In this document: positions 57,031 to 64,000 of the stretch, piece by piece
How positions within the stretch are numbered: the stretch's first letter is position 1
Layout of the letters: each line of letters begins with the position of its first letter
Source: Zoogloea sp044344315
GTDB lineage: Bacteria; Pseudomonadota; Gammaproteobacteria; Burkholderiales; Rhodocyclaceae
Reading direction: 5' to 3'
Assembly (NCBI RefSeq): GCF_044344315.1
Contig: NZ_JBIJDC010000006.1
Location: 12,147-76,146 of the forward strand
DNA: 64,000 nt
Notes under the pieces: model-generated
What the model was told of the DNA's origin: nothing
Database searches by the model: none
The model's input: only the letters and a program-made list of their open reading frames with translations
Position numbers and translations under genes: made by a program

Positions 57031-59130
57031 ATGGAACCCACGTTTTCCCAGATATCCGCGTGGAGCCACGCGATTGCGGCGATCATCCATGTGCTGTTCG
57101 CGGTTTATCTAGGACTGGCGTGGCGCAACGGTTCGCGAGGGTCCTTCCTGATCGGTGCCATGACGATCAGCGCACTGTGGGCGTCGGCAAACTGGGCCTT
57201 TTCCCTGACAGGATGGAACTGGCTCTTCCTGTTGGGGAACGTACTGGACGTGCTGCGCATGGGCGCCTGGTTCGGTTTTCTGATGGCCCTTGTGTTCCAG
57301 CCCACAGCTTCGGCCAGTGCAGAGCCTCCTCCGCGCTGGCCGAAGCCCACGGCACTGGCGGTCGTCTCCCTTGGTGCTGCCGGCGTGGTGTGCTTTGCCC
57401 TGGGGCTCCCCGTTTATGGCACGCCGCTGCGTACCTGGGCCGCCACCTCGCTGATGACGGCGGTTTTCGGTCTCGTCCTGCTCGAACTCTTCTATCGCTC
57501 CGTTCCCGAGCGCTCCCGCTGGGGAATCAAGCCCATGGCGCTGGCGCTAGGCGGCCTTTTCGCGTTCGATGTTTATCTGTTTGCCGACTCCTTGCTGTTC
57601 AGTCGGATCCATGCAGTCATCTGGAGTGCCCGTGGGTTTGCCCACACCCTGATTATTCCGCTGGTCGCCATCTCCGCCTCGCGGAATCCCGAGTGGACGT
57701 TCCGGATATCGATTTCCCGCCATGTGGTGTTCCACTCGACCGCCCTGGCCGTATCCGGCGTGTACCTTCTGCTGATCGCCGGGGCCGGCTACTACATGCG
57801 CTATTTTGGCGGGGAGTGGGGTGAGGCGCTGCAGTTGGTGATGCTCTTCGGTGGCGGCCTCTTTCTCGGTGTGCTGATTTTTTCCGGGGCTTTTCGAGCG
57901 CGTCTGAAAGTGCTGCTCGCCAAGCACTTCTTTGCCTATCGTTACGACTACCGGACCGAATGGCTGGGGGTGACGCAGGCCTTGTCGGTGGCAGGGGATG
58001 GACTTAGCCTGGGAGAGTCCGTTGTCAAGGCCCTGGCTGACCTGGTTGAAAGTCCAGGAGGCGGAGTGTGGCTCGCAGATGCCAATGGCTGCTTCAGCCA
58101 GCAGGCACGTCTCAATATGCCCCATTACGGATTCGTCGAGAACGATGGGTCGGCCTTTACCGGCTTCCTGCTCGAGCGGGAGTGGGTGGTCAATCTGGCA
58201 GAACTGCGCAGTGGGTTTTCGGCCGGCGGGGACGGCGTGACGCTGCCAGAATGGGTGTCCGAAGTGGCAGACATGTGGTTGGTTGTGCCCCTCATCTCAT
58301 CGGGTGTGCTGGTGGGTTTCGTCATCCTCCTGACGCCGCGCACACCTGTCGATGTTAACTGGGAGGTGCTTGATCTCCTGAAGATGGCAGGTCGGCAGGC
58401 TGCGAGCTACTTTGCCCGCATGCAGGCCGCGGAGGCCCTCATTGAGGCCCGCAAGTTCGACGCATTCAATCGCATGTCGGCCTTCGTGGTCCATGATCTG
58501 AAAAACCTGGTAGCCCAGATGTCCCTGATGTTGCGAAACGCCGAGCGGCACAAGGACAATCCGGAGTTCCAGGCCGACATGCTCGACACCGTTCGCCACG
58601 TAGAGGAGAGGATGCGTGGTCTGATGACCCAGCTTATGGAGAAGACGCCGATCAATCAGCGCAAGCCCGTATCACTCAGGGGTTTGCTCGAACACGTGGT
58701 GCAGTCCAAACGAATGTACATTCCTTGCCCGGTGCTGCTTGATGGTGCCCCGGAAGTTTCCGTCCTTGCCCATGCCGAGCGCCTTGAACGCATCCTCGGG
58801 CATATCGTGCAAAATGCCCTCGACGCTACTCCCGAGCATGGTAGTGTGTCAGTGGAGCTATCCCGGGAGCGTAACCAGGCATGCATCACGGTTCGTGATA
58901 CGGGATCGGGCATGTCAGCCGCATTCATCCGGGAGCAGCTTTTCAAGCCTTTCCAGACGACAAAAGCGAGCGGAATGGGCATCGGCGCCTACGAGGCACA
59001 GCAGTATGTGCAGGAACTGGGGGGCAGCCTGAGTGTTGTCAGCGATGTGGGAACGGGTTCCCGGTTCGACATCCGATTGCCCATTGCCGCTTCTGTCCGG
59101 AATGACGGTAACGAAGCAATGGCAAACTAG
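57031..59130 (+). CDS. prsK: XrtA/PEP-CTERM system histidine kinase PrsK
   Basis: The 699-residue membrane kinase has about nine N-terminal TM helices (about 10-285), a GAF-like domain (about 315-450), and a dimerisation helix with His488 in VHDLKNLVAQ. The HATPase has DTGSGM and the G2-type GMGIGAYEAQQYV. The HDLKN form of the H-box and the G2 motif are typical of PrsK proteins that pair with PrsR. Only 13 bases separate its start from a strong hairpin terminator, so its expression may depend on readthrough. prsR starts five bases after its stop. Confidence 0.93.
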   Translation: MEPTFSQISAWSHAIAAIIHVLFAVYLGLAWRNGSRGSFLIGAMTISALWASANWAFSLTGWNWLFLLGNVLDVLRMGAWFGFLMALVFQPTASASAEPPPRWPKPTALAVVSLGAAGVVCFALGLPVYGTPLRTWAATSLMTAVFGLVLLELFYRSVPERSRWGIKPMALALGGLFAFDVYLFADSLLFSRIHAVIWSARGFAHTLIIPLVAISASRNPEWTFRISISRHVVFHSTALAVSGVYLLLIAGAGYYMRYFGGEWGEALQLVMLFGGGLFLGVLIFSGAFRARLKVLLAKHFFAYRYDYRTEWLGVTQALSVAGDGLSLGESVVKALADLVESPGGGVWLADANGCFSQQARLNMPHYGFVENDGSAFTGFLLEREWVVNLAELRSGFSAGGDGVTLPEWVSEVADMWLVVPLISSGVLVGFVILLTPRTPVDVNWEVLDLLKMAGRQAASYFARMQAAEALIEARKFDAFNRMSAFVVHDLKNLVAQMSLMLRNAERHKDNPEFQADMLDTVRHVEERMRGLMTQLMEKTPINQRKPVSLRGLLEHVVQSKRMYIPCPVLLDGAPEVSVLAHAERLERILGHIVQNALDATPEHGSVSVELSRERNQACITVRDTGSGMSAAFIREQLFKPFQTTKASGMGIGAYEAQQYVQELGGSLSVVSDVGTGSRFDIRLPIAASVRNDGNEAMAN

Positions 59131-59135
59131 GGAAT

Positions 59136-60506
59136 ATGAGCGAGAAACGCAGAACATTGCTGATCGTCGAGGACGATCCCGCACTGCAGAAGCAGATGCG
59201 CTGGGCTTTCGATCAGTACGAAACAGTGGTTGCCAACAATCGGGAAGAAGCCATTGCCCAGTTGCGTCGGCATGAACCGGCCGTGGTCACGATGGATCTC
59301 GGTCTGCCACCGTCTCCCGACGATGTGACCGAGGGTTTCCGTCTGCTCGGTGAGATCCTGGCCCTGGCTCCGGACACCAAGGTCGTGGTTCTGACCGGCC
59401 AGCACGACAGAGAGAACGCGGTGCGTGCGGTGGGCATGGGGGCTTACGACTTCTTCGCAAAGCCCTTCGAACCCGAGCTTCTGTCCCTGACTCTCGATCG
59501 GGCGCTGCGCCTCTATGATCTACAACAGGACAATCGCCGGCTGAAGGTCCAGCAGGGCAGCGCCCTGTCCGGCGTGATTACCCGCGACGCCGGCATGCTC
59601 AAGTTGTGCCGTTTGATTGAGCGGGTGGCTTCGGCCAACGTCACGGTGATGCTGCTCGGCGAGAGCGGAACCGGCAAGGAAGTGCTTGCCCGGGGGCTGC
59701 ACGAGTTGTCACCGCGACGCAACGAACGTTTTGTCGCCATCAACTGTGCGGCGATTCCCGAGAACCTTCTTGAGAGCGAACTCTTCGGTTACGAAAAGGG
59801 CGCCTTCACCGGTGCGGTCAAGCAGACCCTCGGGAAGATCGAGGTGGCCAACAAGGGCACCCTGTTCCTCGATGAAATCGGCGATTTGCCCATGCCCCTG
59901 CAGGCAAAGTTGCTGCGCTTCCTGCAGGAGCGCGTAATTGAGCGGATCGGTGGGCGAGAGGAAATTCCGGTCGATGTGCGCATTGTTTGTGCCACCCACC
60001 AGGACGTGAAAGGCCTGATCCAGGCTGGCCGCTTCCGTGAGGACCTGTACTACAGACTGGCTGAGATCGTGGTGGACATTCCGGCGCTGCGCTACCGTGA
60101 CGGCGATGCGGTGTTGCTGGCCCATGCGTTCGTGCAACGTTTCGCCAACGATCATGGACGGGGCTCCATGTCGCTCACCGACGATGCAGTGCAGAGCATT
60201 GAGTTGCACCGTTGGCCAGGGAACATCCGGGAACTCGAAAACGCGATCAAGCGGGCGGTGATCATGGCCGACGGCAACTGCATAACGGCGGACGACATCG
60301 GCCTCAATCAGGAAGACAGCGACGAAGGCCTGCAGGCACTTAACCTGCGCGAGGTACGCGAGGAAGCCGAACGGCGCGCGGTGGTCCGCGTGATGGCCCG
60401 GGTCAATGGCAATGTGGCGCGGGCGGCCGAGGTGCTGGGCATCAGCCGCCCCACTCTCTATGATTTGATGAACCGCTTCGGACTCAAGAAAGAAATCTCA
60501 ACGTGA
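59136..60506 (+). CDS. prsR: PEP-CTERM-box response regulator PrsR (sigma-54 activator)
   Basis: The 456-residue NtrC-family protein has a receiver with Asp54 (VTMDLGLPPSPDD) and an AAA+ domain with Walker A GESGTGKE (175-182). The sigma-54 loop GAFTGA is intact at 222-227, and a Fis-type helix-turn-helix ends the protein (GNVARAAEVLGISRPTLY). In characterised relatives it binds upstream of RpoN promoters of PEP-CTERM protein genes. It is distinct from the PilR-like protein at 44058, so the window has two sigma-54 activators. Its stop overlaps a possible GTG start of prsT. Confidence 0.94.
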   Translation: MSEKRRTLLIVEDDPALQKQMRWAFDQYETVVANNREEAIAQLRRHEPAVVTMDLGLPPSPDDVTEGFRLLGEILALAPDTKVVVLTGQHDRENAVRAVGMGAYDFFAKPFEPELLSLTLDRALRLYDLQQDNRRLKVQQGSALSGVITRDAGMLKLCRLIERVASANVTVMLLGESGTGKEVLARGLHELSPRRNERFVAINCAAIPENLLESELFGYEKGAFTGAVKQTLGKIEVANKGTLFLDEIGDLPMPLQAKLLRFLQERVIERIGGREEIPVDVRIVCATHQDVKGLIQAGRFREDLYYRLAEIVVDIPALRYRDGDAVLLAHAFVQRFANDHGRGSMSLTDDAVQSIELHRWPGNIRELENAIKRAVIMADGNCITADDIGLNQEDSDEGLQALNLREVREEAERRAVVRVMARVNGNVARAAEVLGISRPTLYDLMNRFGLKKEIST

Positions 60507-60523
60507 TTCAAGGATCCATGCAG

Positions 60524-63307
60524 ATGCGTTCCCAGACCAAACAAAACCGGGTGCGGAACACCGCCATCAGCGCCCTCTGTGTCTTGCTGCTTACCGCTTG
60601 CGGCGACAGTCCCGAATCCATGATCAGCTCGGCCAAGGAGTACATGGCCAAGAACGACCGCAATGCGGCCTCGATCCAGCTCAAGAATGCGTTGCAGAAG
60701 AACCCAGCCCTTGCTGAAGCCCGCTTTCTGCTGGGGAAGGTGAATTTCGAACAGGGTGACTACGCGGGTGCGGAGAAGGAGCTTTCCCGTGCCCTTGATG
60801 GCGGCTTCCAGCCGGATCAGGTCGTTCCCTTGCTTGCCCAGGCGATGCTGGCCAGTGGTCAGGGACAGCGCATCCTCACTGAACTCGCCGGCAAGGAACT
60901 GACGGATTCTGAGGCCAGGGCCTCGCTGCTTACGTCCAAGGGTTTTGCTGCTTTCCAGCAGGGCAAGCGGATTCCTGCCCAGGAGGATTTCAACGCAGCC
61001 ATTAAGGAATCTGCCGGCTTCCCCCTTGCGCGAATTGGCTTGGCTCGCATGCGTGCCATCGACCGGGACATTGATGGTGCGCTGGCGGAAGTTGACGATG
61101 TGCTCAAGGCTGCCCCGAAACTGCCGGAGGCGCATAGTCTGCGCGGCGATCTCCTGCTGGCCAAGAACCGTCCCGATGAAGCCGTTGCCGCCTACGAGGC
61201 GGTGCTTGAAGCCAAGCCCACAGAGATCTCCGCGCACCAGAGCGTGATTTCTTTACTGATCCGCGCCAACAAGCTCGAAGCAGCCCAAGCCAAGGTTGTG
61301 GCCTTGCGCAAGGCAGTGGGTAATCACCCGCTTGCGATCTATATGCAGGCCTTCCTTGATGTTCGGAATGGCAAGAACAAGGAAGCCTACGAGGGTATCC
61401 AGCAGGTATTGCGTGTGGCTCCCGAGTATGTGCCTGCTCTTCTGCTTGCGTCGGCCCTCCAGCTGCAACGCAGTGACTTTTCCCAGGCCCAGCAGAACCT
61501 CGGCAAGGTTCTCGACAAAATTCCCAATCAGCCTTATGCGCGGCGCCTGCTGGTTTCGGCTTATCTGGGTGCTCGTGACCCTGGCAAGGCTCTTGAAGTG
61601 CTCCAGCCGCTGATCAAGGATCATGTGGATGACGAGTCGGTACTCAACCTGGCGGGGCAGGTCTACGCCATGAATGGCGATTTCACTCGTTCCGAGGAGT
61701 ATTTCGGGCGCGCTGCCAAAGCCGATCCGAACAATGCCCAGTACCGTACCCGCCTTGGTGTGTCCCGACTGGCGGGTGGTGAGGCCGATCGTGCATTCCA
61801 GGATCTGGAGGCCGCTTCTGCACTGGATTCGGACAGCATCCAGGCCGATGTGACACTCATCATGGCTCACCTGCGGCGCAACGAGACTGCCAAGGCCATG
61901 AGTGCGGTCGAGACCCTTGAGAAGAAGAAACCCAACGATCCGATCACCCACAACATGAAGGGTGGCGTGCTGCTGGTGCTGAAGGACGCCGCGGGTGCCC
62001 GCAAGGCCTTCGAGAAAGCCCTCGAATTGAAGGCGGACTTTCTGCCGGCGCTGAGCAATCTGGCCCGCCTTGATATTCAGGACAAGCAGCTTGATGTCGC
62101 GCGCAAGCGCTACGAAGGCTTCCTGGCAAAGAATCCGAATCACGCGCAAGCCTACCTCCAGTATGCGGAGTTCCTGGCCATGACCGGGGGGCAGGCGAAG
62201 GACGTGCAAGCCGTGCTCGAGAAGGGGCTTACGGCCAGCCCCACTTCGCTGCCGGTGCGCCTTGCCCTGGTTCGTCTGCTGATTCAGTCTGGCGATACCA
62301 AGCGTGCCCTATCCCTGGCCCAGGAAGCGTCGGTAGCTGCACCTGACGAGCCCGCGGTGCTGGACTTGCTGGGACGCTCTCAAGTGGCCGCGGGCGAGAC
62401 GCAGCAGGCCCTTGCAACTTTTGGCAAGCTCGCGGCACGCCTGCCTGGCTCGCCGGCGCCGTTGATCGCCATGTCGGATTTGATGATGGGCAGCAAGGAC
62501 ATTGCGGGTGCCGAGCAAAACCTGCGCAAGGCACTGGCGGTCAAGGCTGACTCTCTGGAAGCCCAGCAGCGCTTGGTTGCCATTCTCCTCAACAACAAGC
62601 GCGGGGATGCGGCAATCGCCATCGCGCGGGACGTTCAGCGTCAGCGCAAGGATTCTGCCATCGGCTACATCCTAGAGGCTGAGAGCCTGCTCGCAGGCGG
62701 CAAACCGCCGGAGGCCGTCAAGCTTTACGAAGAGGCCTACAAGCGCGAGAAGAGCGCCGCTTCCATTCTCCGCCTGCACAACGCACATCTGGCGGCCAGT
62801 CAGCCTCAGGAAGCAGCTAAGGTAGCCTCGGACTGGATCAAGGCCAATCCCAAGGATCTCACGGTGCGGACCTATCTGGCCGAGCGCAGTCTCGCCGAGC
62901 AGAAGTACGATCAGGCAATGCAGCAATACCGGCAGATGCAGGAGATTGCTCCAAAGAATCCGATGGTCCTGAATAACCTTGCCTGGGTTCTTGGCAAGCT
63001 GAATGACAAGAGTGCCGTGAGCGTTGCCCAGCAGGCCGTGGCCCTTGCTCCCAACAGCCCGGTGGTGCTTGATACTCTCGGGACACTGCAGTTTGAAACG
63101 GGTGACAAGGCCAAGGGGCTGGAGAACCTCAAGAAGGCGGTCAGTCTCGGCCCCAACATCCCCCAGTTACGCTTCAGCCTGGCCAAAGCACTGGCCGCGA
63201 ACGGCGACAAGGACGGTGCCCGCAAGGAACTCGAGGCTGCCCTCAGGAGCGCGCCGGAGAAGGCCCCGATCCGCAAGGATATCGAGAAGCTCCGCGCCAC
63301 CCTTTGA
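60524..63307 (+). CDS. prsT: XrtA/PEP-CTERM system TPR-repeat lipoprotein PrsT
   Basis: The 927-residue exported protein has a lipoprotein signal with lipobox LTAC (Cys26). About 25 tandem TPR-like helical hairpins follow, filling the rest of the protein (for example AEARFLLGKVNFEQGDYAGA). Asp-free +2 (Gly27) suggests outer-membrane targeting. It resembles PrsT and the TPR scaffolds of PEL/PNAG-type secretion, and probably organises polysaccharide export in the periplasm. The ATG at 60524 is nine bases from AAGGA; starts at 60518 (ATG) and 60503 (GTG) are also in frame. Confidence 0.92.
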   Translation: MRSQTKQNRVRNTAISALCVLLLTACGDSPESMISSAKEYMAKNDRNAASIQLKNALQKNPALAEARFLLGKVNFEQGDYAGAEKELSRALDGGFQPDQVVPLLAQAMLASGQGQRILTELAGKELTDSEARASLLTSKGFAAFQQGKRIPAQEDFNAAIKESAGFPLARIGLARMRAIDRDIDGALAEVDDVLKAAPKLPEAHSLRGDLLLAKNRPDEAVAAYEAVLEAKPTEISAHQSVISLLIRANKLEAAQAKVVALRKAVGNHPLAIYMQAFLDVRNGKNKEAYEGIQQVLRVAPEYVPALLLASALQLQRSDFSQAQQNLGKVLDKIPNQPYARRLLVSAYLGARDPGKALEVLQPLIKDHVDDESVLNLAGQVYAMNGDFTRSEEYFGRAAKADPNNAQYRTRLGVSRLAGGEADRAFQDLEAASALDSDSIQADVTLIMAHLRRNETAKAMSAVETLEKKKPNDPITHNMKGGVLLVLKDAAGARKAFEKALELKADFLPALSNLARLDIQDKQLDVARKRYEGFLAKNPNHAQAYLQYAEFLAMTGGQAKDVQAVLEKGLTASPTSLPVRLALVRLLIQSGDTKRALSLAQEASVAAPDEPAVLDLLGRSQVAAGETQQALATFGKLAARLPGSPAPLIAMSDLMMGSKDIAGAEQNLRKALAVKADSLEAQQRLVAILLNNKRGDAAIAIARDVQRQRKDSAIGYILEAESLLAGGKPPEAVKLYEEAYKREKSAASILRLHNAHLAASQPQEAAKVASDWIKANPKDLTVRTYLAERSLAEQKYDQAMQQYRQMQEIAPKNPMVLNNLAWVLGKLNDKSAVSVAQQAVALAPNSPVVLDTLGTLQFETGDKAKGLENLKKAVSLGPNIPQLRFSLAKALAANGDKDGARKELEAALRSAPEKAPIRKDIEKLRATL

Positions 63308-63346
63308 TCGTATCTACTAACTTGGACTCTTTTCAGGATTGACCTC

Positions 63347-64000
63347 ATGAGCACCATTGCAGTTATCGGCCTCGGCTACGTTGGCCTGCCCCTCGCCGTC
63401 GAATTCGGCAAGAAGATGAAGACCGTCGGTTTTGACCTGTCCGTTGATAAGGTCGAGTCCTATGGCCGCTTCATCGACCCGACCGGCGAAGTGAGCACCG
63501 AAGACCTGAAGGCCGCAACGCAGCTGACCTGCAGCACTGATCCGAAGATCATCGGCGAAGCCGATTTCATCATCGTCGCCGTGCCGACCCCGGTGGATGA
63601 CGCCCACCAGCCCGATTTCACTCCCCTGGTGAAGTCCTCCGAGAGCGTCGGCAAGCACCTCAAGAAGGGTGCCATCGTGGTGTACGAATCCACGGTCTAT
63701 CCGGGCGCCACCGAGGAAGTGTGCATCCCCATCCTCGAGAAATTCTCCGGCCTCAAGTGGAAGCAGGACTTCAACGTCGGCTACTCCCCCGAGCGGATCA
63801 ACCCGGGCGACAAGGAACGCACCGTCACCAAGATCATGAAGGTGGTCTCCGGCGACACCCCCGAGACCCTCAAGAAGGTCGAGGAAGTGTACGGCGCGGT
63901 GATCACCGCCGGCGTGTATCCGGCCAGCTCCATCAAGGTGGCCGAGGCCGCCAAGGTGATCGAAAACACCCAGCGCGACCTCAACATCGCCCTGATGAAC
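63347..64000 (+). CDS. UDP-sugar (UDP-GlcNAc/GalNAc-type) 6-dehydrogenase, 3' end beyond window
   Basis: The first 218 codons of a nucleotide-sugar dehydrogenase are present. The NAD-binding fold is IAVIGLGYVGLPLAVEFGKK at the very start, and IIVAVPTPVD and VYESTVYPGATEE are conserved, with GYSPERINPGD typical of the TviB/WbpO branch rather than UDP-glucose dehydrogenase. The active-site Cys lies beyond the edge. It supplies uronic-acid sugars for the exopolysaccharide whose synthesis starts with the EpsB-like enzyme. It follows prsT by 39 bases. Confidence 0.92.
   Translation, partial: MSTIAVIGLGYVGLPLAVEFGKKMKTVGFDLSVDKVESYGRFIDPTGEVSTEDLKAATQLTCSTDPKIIGEADFIIVAVPTPVDDAHQPDFTPLVKSSESVGKHLKKGAIVVYESTVYPGATEEVCIPILEKFSGLKWKQDFNVGYSPERINPGDKERTVTKIMKVVSGDTPETLKKVEEVYGAVITAGVYPASSIKVAEAAKVIENTQRDLNIALMN

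Overview
The window is high-GC, densely coded DNA with short intergenic gaps and many overlapping start/stop codons. The gene content points to a betaproteobacterium, most likely Rhodocyclales (Azospira/Dechloromonas/Thauera-like). The pointers are an exosortase A (XrtA/PEP-CTERM) accessory gene set, the Psp-flotillin operon and many large c-di-GMP proteins. The taxonomic call is an inference from gene families; no search was run. No exosortase gene, PEP-CTERM protein, transposase, phage gene or CRISPR array was seen.

Layout. 1-8.4 kb is housekeeping: trxB (cut by the left edge), a Crp-type regulator, ftsK, lolA, rarA, a small unknown gene, serS, an AhpD-like protein and tRNA-Ser(CGA). 8.7-12.3 kb is a four-gene membrane-stress operon (ribbon-helix-helix-like protein, PspA, YqiJ-like, flotillin) behind a strong promoter flanked by two palindromes. 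12.4-21.6 kb is XrtA accessory cluster A. On the minus strand it has an acetyltransferase-like gene, a glycosyltransferase, an acyl-CoA ligase, a PLP decarboxylase and an asparagine-synthase-like gene. Divergent from these are an acyl carrier protein and two alpha/beta hydrolases. 21.6-30.3 kb is metabolic and miscellaneous: an assimilatory nitrate reductase, a metacaspase, YbiB, a PQQ-type dehydrogenase, two tandem beta-hydroxyacid dehydrogenases and a LEA-type lipoprotein.

30.4-53.2 kb is rich in signalling genes: two GGDEF-EAL proteins, an HD-GYP response regulator, a giant hybrid kinase, a PilS/PilR-like pair, and a kinase fused to an NCS1-type permease with a cognate LuxR-type regulator. 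Embedded in it is a methylthioadenosine-salvage group (mtnA, class II aldolase, aminotransferase). After kup, 55.6-64 kb is XrtA accessory cluster B: EpsB-like sugar transferase, PrsK, PrsR, PrsT and the start of a UDP-sugar dehydrogenase. The exopolysaccharide/exosortase locus probably continues to the right.

How it fits together. Cluster B carries the start of an exopolysaccharide pathway and the PrsK-PrsR two-component system known to control PEP-CTERM genes. Cluster A encodes a conserved but functionally unassigned acyl/amine chemistry module that co-occurs with exosortase A. The c-di-GMP enzymes between them could tie second-messenger signalling to polysaccharide output. A Crp-like box (GTGA-N6-TCAC) upstream of epsB matches the recognition helix of the Crp-type regulator at the left end, suggesting a further input. 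These links are inferences from position and motif.
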